In this document: positions 1 to 10,019 of the stretch, in pieces
How positions within the stretch are numbered: the stretch's first letter is position 1
Layout: the number at the start of each line of letters is the position of its first letter
Assembly: GCF_900114385.1 (NCBI RefSeq)
Contig: NZ_FOSW01000002.1
Location: 124,001 to 188,000 of the forward strand
Reading direction: 5' to 3'
Source: Geodermatophilus ruber
GTDB lineage: Bacteria; Actinomycetota; Actinomycetes; Mycobacteriales; Geodermatophilaceae
DNA: 64,000 nucleotides
The notes under the pieces: model-generated
The model's input: the letters and a program-made list of their open reading frames with translations, nothing else
Databases searched by the model: none
What the model was told of the DNA's origin: nothing
Made by a program: the position numbers and the translations under genes

Positions 1-344
1 CGCGGACGGTGACCGGCCTCGTTGCCCAGCCTCTCCGCGCGCTCGCCGAGCACGTAGACGGGGTCGAAGCGGGCCGCCTGCTCCACGAGGCCGGCGACGA
101 GGTCGCGCCCCTTGATGCCCGGGAACCCGGCGACGTCGTAGATCATCTTCTCCGGGTAGAGCGCCGTGACCTGGCCGCCCGGCTCGGGGAGGCTGTCGAC
201 GACCGCCGTCCGCAGGCCGCGGAAGCCGGCGTAGTAGGCGGCGTACAGCCCGGCCGGGCCGGCACCGACGACGAGCAGGTCGACGTCGACGGAGCGACCG
301 GGGGCGGCCACTCCCTCCAGCAGCAGGACGTCGGTCGCGGTCAT
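1..344 (-). CDS. Ferredoxin--NADP+ reductase, thioredoxin-reductase-like (partial, runs off window)
   Basis: Only the N-terminal 114 or so codons lie in the window. About 20 residues in is an FAD-binding [13 protein letters not shown] motif, followed by [13 protein letters not shown] and a VAGFPG segment, which together typify the TrxR-like (type 2) ferredoxin-NADP reductases; the TrxR CxxC would lie beyond the edge. Its ATG overlaps the stop of the upstream benzoate-CoA ligase gene (ATGA), so it is the last visible member of the box operon. By context (inference) it may move electrons from NADPH to the BoxB diiron oxygenase, a job done in the classical pathway by the reductase BoxA, which is not seen here. 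Confidence 0.85.
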   Translation of the reverse strand, partial: MTATDVLLLEGVAAPGRSVDVDLLVVGAGPAGLYAAYYAGFRGLRTAVVDSLPEPGGQVTALYPEKMIYDVAGFPGIKGRDLVAGLVEQAARFDPVYVLGERAERLGNEAGHRP

Positions 345-2014
345 GCGGGGCTCCCGGGTGCCGGGGTGAGGTCGGGCCGGGCGGCGCCGCCGAGCAGCTC
401 GAGCGCCAGCTCGCGGACGCGGAAGCGCTGCAGCTTCCCGGTGGCGGTGGTGGGCAGCTCCTCGAACACGAGGATGTGCCGGGGCCGCTTGAACGCAGCC
501 AGGCTGTCCCGGCAGAAGGCCACCAGCTCGTCGGGGGTCGTGGTGGCTCCGGGGAGCAGGACGACGCAGGCGACCGGCTTGTCGAGGCCCGCCTCGTCGG
601 GTACGGAGACGACGACGACCTGGTTGACCTGCGGATGTGCGCGCAGGCGCTCCTCGACCTCGGTGGGGGAGACCCAGATGCCGCCGGCCTTGATGATGTC
701 GTCGGTGCGGCCCAGCGAGGAGTAGAAGCCGTCGGCGCTGCGGACGTAGGTGTCGCCGGTGCGCACCCACTCGCCCTGGAACACCCGCCGGGTGACGTCC
801 ATGCGGGACCAGTAGCCGGTCGCTGCGGAGGAGCCCTTCACGTACAGGTTGCCGGGCGTCCCGTCGGGAACCGGTGCGCCGTCGTCGTCGACGATCCTGG
901 CCTCGTAGCCGGGAACGATCTCGCCGGTGGCCCCGGCGCGGGTCCGGCCGGGGCGGCCGCTGATGAAGATGTGCAGCATCTCGGTGGAACCGATGCCGTC
1001 GAGCATCTCGACCCCGAAGGTGCCCGTGAACCGCTCGAACAGGGCGGCAGGGAACGCCTCGCCGGCAGAGACGCAGGCCCGCACCCCGGCGAAGGCGTCG
1101 CCCGGTAGCCCGGCGGCCAGCAGCGCGGCGTAGTAGGTGGGCCCGGCGAAGAACAGCGTCGGCCGGTGCTCGCGGAGCACCCGCAGGGTGCCGGCGGGGC
1201 TGGGCCGGGAGCGGTCGAGCACCGTGCTCGCGCCGACCGAGAACGGGAAGGTGAGGGTGTTGCCCAGGCCGTAGGCGAAGAAGAACTTGGCCACCGAGAA
1301 GGTGACGTCGTCCGGGCCGATGGCCAGGACGTGCCGGGCGTAGGTCTCGGCCGTGTCGCGCAACGAGCCGTGCCGGTGCATCGCGCCCTTGGGCTTCCCG
1401 GTCGTGCCGGAGGTGTAGAGCCAGAAGGCCGGGGAGTCGGCGACGGTGGGGTAGGGCGTCGCGGCCTGCTCGAGGAAGTCGGCGCCGGCGGTGACGAAGG
1501 CGTCCCAGGTGCGCACCCGCGCGCCGGTGACCTCCGGGAGGTCGCCGGTGGTGAGCACGACGACGTCGGCGAGGTCACGGCACCCGCTCACCGCGGTGCC
1601 CAGCCCGGCGAACTCGGAGCTCAGCGCCACCAGCCGGGCCCGGCTGTCGGTGGCCAGCGTGGCGATGTCGGCGGGCTTGAGCATGGTGCTCACCGGCACG
1701 GGGACGGCGCCGATGCGCAGGCCGGCCAGGAACGCGGTGAGCAGCTCGGGGGTGTCGCCCATGCACAGCAGCAGCCGCTCCTCGGGGCGGACGCCGGAGG
1801 CGAGCAGCGCCGCGGCGAACCGGGTCACGGCGTCCTCGACCTGGGCGTAGGTGAGGGTGCGCACGCTGCCGTCGAGGTCGACCGCGGTGATCGCCCGCCG
1901 GTCCGGCGTCGCCCGGGCGTGCCGGGTGACCAGCCACTCGGCGGCGTTGAAGAGCTCCGGTGCCGGCGGTAGGGGGGCGGCGGGTGCTGCGGGGGCGGTG
2001 TCGAGGGTGGCCAC
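341..2014 (-). CDS. bclA: Benzoate--CoA ligase family protein
   Basis: A 557-residue acyl/aryl-CoA synthetase of the ANL superfamily, normal length for benzoate-CoA ligases. Visible motifs are the P-loop-like [14 protein letters not shown] (about residue 200), [18 protein letters not shown], the RTGDTYVR motif with its adenylate-binding Asp, and the C-terminal [16 protein letters not shown] and [10 protein letters not shown] with the catalytic Lys. It activates benzoate with ATP and CoA to benzoyl-CoA, the entry step of the box pathway; boxB and boxC lie just upstream on the same strand. The ATG start follows a GAAGGG-like site. Exact substrate (benzoate or a substituted benzoate) cannot be told from sequence. 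Confidence 0.92.
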   Translation of the reverse strand: MATLDTAPAAPAAPLPPAPELFNAAEWLVTRHARATPDRRAITAVDLDGSVRTLTYAQVEDAVTRFAAALLASGVRPEERLLLCMGDTPELLTAFLAGLRIGAVPVPVSTMLKPADIATLATDSRARLVALSSEFAGLGTAVSGCRDLADVVVLTTGDLPEVTGARVRTWDAFVTAGADFLEQAATPYPTVADSPAFWLYTSGTTGKPKGAMHRHGSLRDTAETYARHVLAIGPDDVTFSVAKFFFAYGLGNTLTFPFSVGASTVLDRSRPSPAGTLRVLREHRPTLFFAGPTYYAALLAAGLPGDAFAGVRACVSAGEAFPAALFERFTGTFGVEMLDGIGSTEMLHIFISGRPGRTRAGATGEIVPGYEARIVDDDGAPVPDGTPGNLYVKGSSAATGYWSRMDVTRRVFQGEWVRTGDTYVRSADGFYSSLGRTDDIIKAGGIWVSPTEVEERLRAHPQVNQVVVVSVPDEAGLDKPVACVVLLPGATTTPDELVAFCRDSLAAFKRPRHILVFEELPTTATGKLQRFRVRELALELLGGAARPDLTPAPGSPA

Positions 2015-2046
2015 GCTGCTCAGCCCTTCTCGTGACGTACTGCAAC

Positions 2047-2102
2047 GGCCCTCCTGCAGGGTCCCGCCGCGAGCGTGCGAGCGGTGGGGGGCAGGAGGGT
2101 CC
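2047..2102. repeat. Intergenic palindromic element between boxB and bclA
   Basis: The 90-base gap between boxB and the ligase gene holds a nested inverted repeat: CCCTCCTGC (2049-2057) pairs with GCAGGAGGG (2091-2099), enclosing a CGAGCG-rich core. It could form a long hairpin in the operon mRNA. The core resembles an element inside copA at 29264-29325, so it looks like a dispersed family rather than a simple terminator; there is no T-tract on either strand. Confidence 0.6.
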
Positions 2103-2104
2103 TT

Positions 2105-3589
<1,485 letters not shown>

Positions 3590-3591
3590 GG

Positions 3592-5322
3592 TCAGACCCG
3601 CTTCCTGTCGTAGTCGGCCCGCTTGCCGGTGCCGTAGCGGCGCAGCGCTCCTTCGGGGCCAGCGGCGTTGGGCCGCTGGAAGATCCAGTTCTGCCAGGCG
3701 GTGAGCCGCCCGAACACCTTCGTCTCCGGCGTCTCGCGGCCGGCGAAGCGCAGGTTGGCCTCCATGCCGGTGAGCGCGTCGGGGGAGAAGCTGGCCCGCT
3801 CCTCGACGGCCAGCCGGATCTCGTCGTCCCAGTCGATGTCGTCCGGGGTGGCCGTGACCACACCCAGCTCGGCGGCGTCGGCGGCGAGGAGGTCCCGGCC
3901 GAGCGCGGCCTCCGCGGCGGCGAGCTCGTCGGCGCTGCCGAGGAAGCGGACCTGCAGCCGGGTGAGGTCGTTGCTCATCGGCAGCAGCCCGGTGTTGAAC
4001 TCGTCCAGCCGGAGCACCGCCGGCGGCAACGGGTGCGCGTCGTCCTCGAACTGCCCGTCGAGCATGTACTGCCGGTCGGCGGCGAACGCGATCTCCGCCA
4101 GCGCCCCGACGAAGCAGGACCCGGGCTCGATGAGCGCGAACAGGCTGCGGCTGGTGGTGTCCAGCCGCTTCATCGTCCGGCGGTAGAAACCGATGGTCTC
4201 GTTGACCAGCCAGTCGTCGCGGTGGGCGAGGAGGAACCGGTCGTAGGCGGCGGCGGTGGCGGGGTCGCCCTCGGTGCGCAGCAGCCAGGTGCCGACGGCC
4301 AGCTCGTTGGTGCGCAGCCGCAGGATCGCGTCGTCCAGCTCCCGGGTGGCGGCCAGCAGCCAGGCGGCGTCGCCCTGCGCGTGCAGCTCCTCGACGCTGC
4401 CCGGCACGGCCGTGGGGCCGAGGACGCTGATCGTCGCGGTCCCCGACTCGCGGTCGAGGACCACCCGGACGTGCGCGTAGCGGACGGTGTCGCCGTCGAT
4501 CTCGCGGTGCAGCGGGGTCAGTGCCACCCCGGTCGCGCCGGCGCCCGGGCGGGACGAGCCGGCGGCCGCCTCCGCGGCCCGGCGGGCGATCTCGGCGTCG
4601 AAGTCGCGGGCCTTGACGGTGGCGTCGACCAGCCGCCACCGCACCGCCCGCTCGCCGCGGATCCCCTCGGCCGTGGTGGAGAAGACATCGGCCAGGTCGC
4701 GGCGGACGCCGCGCTTGTCCACCACCCGGGTCAGCCCACCGGTGCCCGGCAGCACGCCGAGCAGCGGCACCTCGGGCAGGGACACCACCGAGGAGTTGTC
4801 GTCGACCAGCACGATCTGGTCGCAGGCCAGCGCGAGCTCGTAGCCGCCGCCGGCCGCGGTGCCGTTGACCGCGGCGAGGAACGGCAGCCCGGAGCGGGCC
4901 GAGGCGTCCTCGATGCCGTTGCGGGTCTCGTTGGTGAACTTGCAGAAGTTCACCTTCCAGCTGTGCGGCGAGGCGGCCAGCATCTTGATGTTCGCCCCGG
5001 CGCAGAACATGCGGTCCTTGCCGCTGGTCACCACGACCGCCCGGACCTCGGGGTGCTCGAACCGGATGCGCTGCACCGCGTCGTGCAGCTCGATGTCCAC
5101 GCCCAGGTCGTAGCTGTTCATCTTCAGCTCGTAGCCCGGCACGATCCCGCCGTCCTCGGCCACGTCGAGAGTCAGCGTCGCCACCTCACCGTCGACCGAC
5201 AGCGTCCAGTGCCGGTACTGCTCGGGCGAGGTGTCGAAGGACACCTCGGTCGTCGGGACCGGCTCCTCGCCGGGGGCCGAGCCCTCCGCGCCGGGGACCG
5301 AGCGGGTGTCGAGGGTGGTCAC
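3592..5322 (-). CDS. boxC: 2,3-epoxybenzoyl-CoA dihydrolase BoxC
   Basis: A 576-residue protein with two crotonase-like halves, as in BoxC (about 555 residues). The first half has the oxyanion-hole type segments DRMFCAGANIKML and NGTAAGGGYELALACDQ. It hydrolyses the epoxide of 2,3-epoxybenzoyl-CoA, opening the ring to a C6 semialdehyde-CoA plus formate. The GTG start at 5322 is chosen because a strong GGAGG sits five bases upstream on the minus strand; a more upstream ATG (5355) would place that Shine-Dalgarno inside the gene. First gene of the minus-strand operon boxC-boxB-bclA-fnr. Confidence 0.94.
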   Translation of the reverse strand: MTTLDTRSVPGAEGSAPGEEPVPTTEVSFDTSPEQYRHWTLSVDGEVATLTLDVAEDGGIVPGYELKMNSYDLGVDIELHDAVQRIRFEHPEVRAVVVTSGKDRMFCAGANIKMLAASPHSWKVNFCKFTNETRNGIEDASARSGLPFLAAVNGTAAGGGYELALACDQIVLVDDNSSVVSLPEVPLLGVLPGTGGLTRVVDKRGVRRDLADVFSTTAEGIRGERAVRWRLVDATVKARDFDAEIARRAAEAAAGSSRPGAGATGVALTPLHREIDGDTVRYAHVRVVLDRESGTATISVLGPTAVPGSVEELHAQGDAAWLLAATRELDDAILRLRTNELAVGTWLLRTEGDPATAAAYDRFLLAHRDDWLVNETIGFYRRTMKRLDTTSRSLFALIEPGSCFVGALAEIAFAADRQYMLDGQFEDDAHPLPPAVLRLDEFNTGLLPMSNDLTRLQVRFLGSADELAAAEAALGRDLLAADAAELGVVTATPDDIDWDDEIRLAVEERASFSPDALTGMEANLRFAGRETPETKVFGRLTAWQNWIFQRPNAAGPEGALRRYGTGKRADYDRKRV

Positions 5323-5373
5323 GGTGCCTCCAGGGGGTGCGGGTGCGAGAACCACGCCGGCTGCCGAACGCCA

Positions 5374-5402
5374 TCGTTACGTGCTACATGAGCTTGCGCA
5401 AG
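5374..5402 (-). promoter_or_regulatory. Putative boxC promoter with overlapping palindromic operator
   Basis: Read on the minus strand, TTGCGC (5396-5401) and TAACGA (5374-5379) are spaced by 16 bases, about 50 bases before the boxC GTG. The perfect 10-bp palindrome CTTGCGCAAG (5393-5402) overlaps the -35-like element, where a repressor would block transcription. Which regulator binds is unknown; the PaaX gene at 6366 is the nearest candidate. Motif match only. Confidence 0.4.
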
Positions 5403-5493
5403 TGGCGTGTTCCTTGTAGACATGTGGTGCAGGTCACGCATGCTGGACGAGCCGCGGCCGGCCCGCGGCCCCGAGGAACGGACCGGTTCGGCC

Positions 5494-6147
5494 ATGGCTG
5501 TCACGGACGCAGTCACGAGTGGTCTGCACTGGGTGCGCGAGGACGACCCCCGGTGGGACGCCGACCGGCAGCGGGTCTTCGCCGCGGTCCCCGACGGCGT
5601 GTTCCCGACCGTGGCCCGCCGGCCCGGTGAGCGGCTCTCCAGCGACTGGTGGCGGGCCGAGCGCGACGGCCGCGTCGTCGGGTACGGCTGGCTGGACGAC
5701 GTCTGGGGGGATGCGGAGATCCTGCTCGCCGTCGAGGAGGGCGAGCGGGGCGCGGGCGTCGGGGCGTTCGTCCTCGGCCGGCTCGAGGAGGAGGCGGCCG
5801 CCCGCGGGCTCAACTACGTCCTCAACGTGGTCCGCGAGGGTCACCCGGAACGGGCGGCGGTCACCGCCTGGTTCGAGCGGCACGGCTTCGCGGCCACCGA
5901 GGACGGCCGGCTGCGCAAGCAGGTGGGCAGTCGGGGCCGCGACGTCGGCCAGCACCAGGACGGCCGCCCGGGGACCGGCCGGGCGCAGCCGCCCGACGGG
6001 ACGCGGCAGGCGCGCTACGCGGCCGAACGGGAGCGGGCGGCGGCCCGGCCGCACGACACTCCCGCGGGGGCTGCCGACGCCGAGCCGATGGGGCCCGGTC
6101 ACGAGGAGAGCGGCGGCTACGTCGACGTGGAGCGGCACCGGTTCTGA
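5494..6147 (+). CDS. GNAT family N-acetyltransferase
   Basis: The first 140 or so residues form a GNAT fold: a GYGWLDDVWGDAEILLAVEEGERG strand region leads into the acetyl-CoA loop ERGAGVGAFVLGRLEEEA, then a late WFERHGFAATEDGRLRK strand. The last 70 residues are a charged, Gly/Arg/Pro-rich tail without recognisable fold. The ATG at 5494 gives MAVTDAV; upstream in-frame starts exist, so the exact start is uncertain. Divergent from boxC and preceding paaX, so it may be carried with benzoyl-CoA catabolism, but its substrate cannot be named. Confidence 0.8.
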   Translation: MAVTDAVTSGLHWVREDDPRWDADRQRVFAAVPDGVFPTVARRPGERLSSDWWRAERDGRVVGYGWLDDVWGDAEILLAVEEGERGAGVGAFVLGRLEEEAAARGLNYVLNVVREGHPERAAVTAWFERHGFAATEDGRLRKQVGSRGRDVGQHQDGRPGTGRAQPPDGTRQARYAAERERAAARPHDTPAGAADAEPMGPGHEESGGYVDVERHRF

Positions 6148-6365
6148 GGGGACGACGGGGTCGGGGCCGGTGCTGTGGCACGGGGCGCTCCGGGCGGCGA
6201 CGGAAACGTGATACATGGCACCCTGTTTGATGCAAGAATCTGTAGCGTCAGCTTCTGGCGCGTCAGGCCTCACATCGGTGCCGGGTGGTCTCGTGGCGAA
6301 CTCGTGACCTGGCTGCCCGGTGGTGCCGGCAGCGCTCTCCGGCGCCGGCCGGGCCGGGTGTCACC

Positions 6366-7220
6366 ATGAGGGACGTGGAGGTCATGGAGGAGCCGTTCGT
6401 GACGCGGCGGCAGGAGCTCGGCGCGGCGAGCGCGCGCAGTCTGCTGCTGACGGTGCTCGGTGAGTTCGTGCTGCCCGGCGGCCGGCCGGTGTGGACCGCC
6501 ACGCTCATCGACCTGCTGGCCGAGCTGGACGTCGCCGAGAAGGCGGCCCGCCAGGCGATCATGCGCACCGCCGACAGCGGCTGGATCGCGGGGAGCCGGG
6601 TCGGCCGGGAGACCTGCTGGTCGCTCACCGAGGCCGGGACACGGCTGCTCAAGGAGGGCACGGACCGCATCTACGGGTTCGCCGCCGACGAGCGGACGTG
6701 GGACGGCCGCTGGCTGGTCCTGACCGTCGGCATCCCGGAGAACGCGCGGCCGCTGCGCCAGCGGCTGCGGACCCAGCTCGGGTGGGCCGGGCTCGGCTCG
6801 GTGAACGGGACCACCTGGGTCACCCCGCGGGTCGACCGCGAGCGCGAGGCGCGGCGGGTGCTCGAGGAGCTCGGGCTGGTCGAGGGCAGCTGGTCGTTCG
6901 TCGCCGCGGCCGGCGTCATCGGGGACGAGCGGTCGCTGACCCGCAGCGCCTGGGACCTGGACGCCATCGAGGCCCGCTACGAGGACTTCCTCGAGCTCGC
7001 CGCCCGCCGCCGCCCCCGCACCGACCTGCAGGCGCTGGTCGCCCAGGTCCGGCTGGTGCAGGAGTGGCGGCGCTTCCCGCTCCTCGACCCCCGGCTCCCG
7101 CGGGAGCTGCTGCCGCCGCGGTGGAGCGGCAACCGGGCGGCCGAGGTGTTCCGCGAGCGACACGCCGCCTGGGCCCCGCGGGCGCAGGCGGCCTGGGCGG
7201 AGCTGATCCGGGACCGCTGA
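6366..7220 (+). CDS. PaaX family transcriptional repressor (first copy)
   Basis: A 284-residue regulator with an N-terminal winged helix (SLLLTVLGEFVLPGG then LLAELDVAEKAARQAIMRTADSGWI) and the PaaX core WDGRWLVLTVGIPENARPLRQRLRTQLGWAGLG, followed by the C-terminal alpha-helical domain ending PPRWSGNRAAEVF. Family members bind aryl-CoA effectors such as phenylacetyl-CoA and derepress catabolic genes. Lying between the box operon and a P450 gene, it is the likely aryl-CoA sensor for one or both (inference). A second start at 6384 is possible. The leader 6148-6365 has an unusually AT-rich stretch near 6205-6250 likely holding its promoter. Confidence 0.9.
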   Translation: MRDVEVMEEPFVTRRQELGAASARSLLLTVLGEFVLPGGRPVWTATLIDLLAELDVAEKAARQAIMRTADSGWIAGSRVGRETCWSLTEAGTRLLKEGTDRIYGFAADERTWDGRWLVLTVGIPENARPLRQRLRTQLGWAGLGSVNGTTWVTPRVDREREARRVLEELGLVEGSWSFVAAAGVIGDERSLTRSAWDLDAIEARYEDFLELAARRRPRTDLQALVAQVRLVQEWRRFPLLDPRLPRELLPPRWSGNRAAEVFRERHAAWAPRAQAAWAELIRDR

Positions 7221-7304
7221 CCGGCGGGCGGATCGGGCCGGGTTCGCCGTCTCGTGGTCGCTCGGGTGTCCTGACGATCGGATCCCGCCCGGTGGCGGGG
7301 TGGG

Positions 7305-8540
7305 TCAGGCGCGGACGAAGTCCAGCGGGACCGAGCGGGTGCCCCACTCCGCCCAGATCGCCATCTCGGGCGAGCCGGCCATGGTGAACGAGGAGCTGCG
7401 CGCCAGGGCCTCCTCCAGCGTGATCGTCATCATCATCCGGGCCAGCGGCGCCCCGGGGCAGCTGTGCGTACCGCGGCCGAACGAGATGTGCTGGGAGATG
7501 TTCGGGCGGTCGAGGACGAACTGCTCACCGTTCGGGAACACGCGCTCGTCCCGGTTGGCGGAGGTGTAGACGAGGGCGATCGGGTCGTCCTTGCGGATGA
7601 GCTGACCGCTCAGCATGACGTCCTCGCGCGCGGTCCGGGCCATGCCGCGGTAGGGGGAGTAGAGCCGCAGGAACTCCTCGACCGCTGCGGGGATGAGGTG
7701 CGGCTGGTTGCGGAGCTGGTCCTGGAGCTCCGGGTCCCGGCTCAGGTGGACGAACATGTTCCCGATGAAGACGCTGGGCGCCACCATGCCGGTGACGATG
7801 AGCTGCCGGACGCAGCCGAGGACCATGTCGGCAGGCAGCGGGGCGCCCTGGTACTCCGCGGCGAGCAGGGCCGCCGTGAGGTCCTCGGCCGGGTCGTAGG
7901 AGTTGGCCCGCCGCTCGTCGATGACGCTCTGGGCGATCTCGTAGAGCCGGCGGCTCAGCCTGATCACGACCTCGTGGTTGAGCACCTGGATGGCGTCGAC
8001 GTAGGTGCCGCTGACCTGCTTGATCTCCTCGGACGTCTCGACCGAGAGGTTGAAGAAGTGGGCGAAGACGTGCGCCGGGAACTTCTGCGCGTACCCCTTG
8101 CAGACGTCCACCCACTGCTGGTCGATGAGCGGGTCGAGCAGCTCGACCGAGGCGGCCCGGACCTTCGGCTCGATCGCGCGCATCTTCGGTGGCGTGAAGA
8201 AGTGGTTGATCACGCGCCGGTAGGCCATGTGGTCCGGCGGGTCCAGGTGCAGTGGCGGCCGGACGCCGGTGAAGGCGAATTTCGGGATCGCGTTCTGCTT
8301 GGACGTCGTGAAGTGCTCGATGTCGGTGATCACCGACAGCACCTCGTCGTAGCCGAGGGCCGCCCAGAACCCGCCGTACTCCTGGCTGCGCGCGATCGGG
8401 CACCGGCTCCTCAGCTCCGCGAACTCCTCGTGCGCGCTGGTGAAGGTCTCGTCGGGCCGCACCGGGTCGAAGTCGTGCTCCGCGCGCCGGGCGTCGTCGG
8501 CCTCCAGGTCGACCTGGAACCGGGGGTGCTGGGCGGTCAT
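7305..8540 (-). CDS. Cytochrome P450 with non-canonical helix I (first copy)
   Basis: A 411-residue soluble bacterial P450. The ExxR motif EFLR is at 289-292 and the heme loop FGRGTHSCPG has Cys361. Helix I reads VTGMVAPSVFIG (about 249-260), where most P450s have AGxxT with an acid-alcohol pair for O2 activation; neither acid nor Thr is present. ATG at 8540 follows GAGGA with six-base spacing and is preferred over the ATG at 8546. Divergent from the ABC-transporter operon and paralogous to the P450 at 12682 (shared YGGFWA, RPPL-D-P-H, EEFLRLYxPYRGxAR). No ferredoxin partner is adjacent. The substrate is probably an acid or acyl-CoA by context. Confidence 0.93.
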   Translation of the reverse strand: MTAQHPRFQVDLEADDARRAEHDFDPVRPDETFTSAHEEFAELRSRCPIARSQEYGGFWAALGYDEVLSVITDIEHFTTSKQNAIPKFAFTGVRPPLHLDPPDHMAYRRVINHFFTPPKMRAIEPKVRAASVELLDPLIDQQWVDVCKGYAQKFPAHVFAHFFNLSVETSEEIKQVSGTYVDAIQVLNHEVVIRLSRRLYEIAQSVIDERRANSYDPAEDLTAALLAAEYQGAPLPADMVLGCVRQLIVTGMVAPSVFIGNMFVHLSRDPELQDQLRNQPHLIPAAVEEFLRLYSPYRGMARTAREDVMLSGQLIRKDDPIALVYTSANRDERVFPNGEQFVLDRPNISQHISFGRGTHSCPGAPLARMMMTITLEEALARSSSFTMAGSPEMAIWAEWGTRSVPLDFVRA

Positions 8541-8819
8541 CGGCATTCCTCGGATCGGTGAGCGGGTGGACCGACTGCGCCGGAGGCGCTCGGGTTCCTG
8601 CGGGTAGCTGCCGCCGCGATGTCGGCGGCCGACGGGAGCAGCCTGACACGGCCGCACTGATTTTCGCCAGAGTGTTGACGGCGGTGACTTGTTCGGCAAA
8701 CATTCGCAGCGGCCCGTCGGGTGATGCGGGTCACCGGACTGACGGCCCTAGCTGTGGTCCCCTACGACCGCCCAGGTCAGCGGGGTGCAACGCTTCGAAC
8801 GAACAGACAGGCGAGTGCA
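8541..8819. promoter_or_regulatory. Divergent control region between the two P450-module transcripts
   Basis: This 279-base region separates the minus-strand P450 from the plus-strand ABC operon. A plus-strand promoter-like pair is TTGACG at 8675-8680 and AAACAT at 8698-8703, spaced 17 bases. The 8660-8705 stretch is much less GC-rich than its surroundings. A TTCGAA-centred partial palindrome lies near 8796. PaaX products encoded on both sides are the obvious candidate regulators; no certain PaaX site could be picked by eye. Confidence 0.4.
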
Positions 8820-10019
8820 ATGCCGCTGGATGAGACCACCAGTTCCGCGACACCGGTCGTGGAAGTGAAGAACCTGATCAAGCGCTTCCGCCGGGAGAGC
8901 GGGGCCGTCGTCAACGCCATCGACGACGTGACCTTCGAGGTCGCGCAGGGCGACTTCGTCGTCCTCCTGGGCCCCAGCGGGTGCGGCAAGACCACGCTGC
9001 TGCGCACCATCGCCGGGCTCGAGACGCCGGACGAGGGCTCGATCGCCATCGCCGGGCGGACCCAGTTCTCGTCCCGGGAGGGGATCGAGGTCCCGCCCGA
9101 GCGGCGGGACATCAGCATGATCTTCCAGTCCTATGCGCTGTGGCCGCACATGACGGCGTTCAAGAACGTCGCCTATCCGCTGCTCAGCCGGCGCGGCCGG
9201 AAGGTCCCGAAGGACGAGGTCGCCCGGCGCGTGCGCGAGGCGCTCGAACTCGTCGGCGTCGGTGAGCTGGAGCGGCAGTACCCGGGCCAGATGAGCGGTG
9301 GCCAGCAGCAGCGGATCGCCCTCGCCCGCGCGCTGGTGAACAACGACGATCTGGTGCTCTTCGACGAACCCCTGTCGAACGTGGACGCCAAGGTCCGCGA
9401 GCAGCTGCGCTTCGAGCTGGTCTCCATGCAGCGCAAGCTCGGCTTCTCGGCCCTGTTCGTCACCCACGACCAGACCGAGGCCATGGAGCTGGCGCACCGG
9501 ATCGCGGTGCTCGACAGCGGGCGCATCGCCCAGTTCGGCAGCCCCCAGGAGATCTACCACCGGCCGGCGACCCGGTACGTCGCCAAGTTCATCGGTGCCA
9601 TCAACGAGTCGCTCGGCACCGTCTCCGCCGTCGACGGGGACACGGTCGTCGTCGACACCGGCCACGGGCGGGTCGTGGGCGCTCTGGTCGGGCAGCGCGT
9701 GGCGGTGGGCGACCGGGTGGCGGCGATGTGGCGTCCCGAGCGCGGCCTGCTCTCCCGTGAGGAGCCGCAGGCGGTCAACCGCTGGCTGGGCCGGGTCAAG
9801 GCGCCGATGTTCGTCGGCTCGCACACCGAGTACCTGCTCGCCGTGGGTGACGTCGACGTCCGCCTCTGGAGCCCTCGCTCCGATCTCGTCGACGCGGGAG
9901 CCGCGGCGTGGGTGTCCGTGGCGCCCGAGGACGTGCGGGTCCTGCCGCTCGACGGCGACGGCAGGCGCGCGGACGCCGAGCGCCCGAGTGCCGCACCGGC
10001 GATGGTCACGGCGTCGTGA
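8820..10019 (+). CDS. ABC transporter ATP-binding protein (FbpC/PotA type)
   Basis: A 399-residue ATPase with Walker A GPSGCGKTTL, Q-loop FQSYALWPHMT, signature MSGGQQQRIALARAL, Walker B LVLFDEPLSNVD and the switch His in VTHDQTEAME, followed by a C-terminal TOBE-like domain (about 290-380). This arrangement is found in Fe3+, thiamine, polyamine and some organic-anion importers. It starts the long operon that continues to 18688; its stop overlaps the permease GTG. In this setting it probably powers uptake of the organic substrate of the downstream enzymes rather than iron, but that is inference. Confidence 0.92.
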   Translation: MPLDETTSSATPVVEVKNLIKRFRRESGAVVNAIDDVTFEVAQGDFVVLLGPSGCGKTTLLRTIAGLETPDEGSIAIAGRTQFSSREGIEVPPERRDISMIFQSYALWPHMTAFKNVAYPLLSRRGRKVPKDEVARRVREALELVGVGELERQYPGQMSGGQQQRIALARALVNNDDLVLFDEPLSNVDAKVREQLRFELVSMQRKLGFSALFVTHDQTEAMELAHRIAVLDSGRIAQFGSPQEIYHRPATRYVAKFIGAINESLGTVSAVDGDTVVVDTGHGRVVGALVGQRVAVGDRVAAMWRPERGLLSREEPQAVNRWLGRVKAPMFVGSHTEYLLAVGDVDVRLWSPRSDLVDAGAAAWVSVAPEDVRVLPLDGDGRRADAERPSAAPAMVTAS

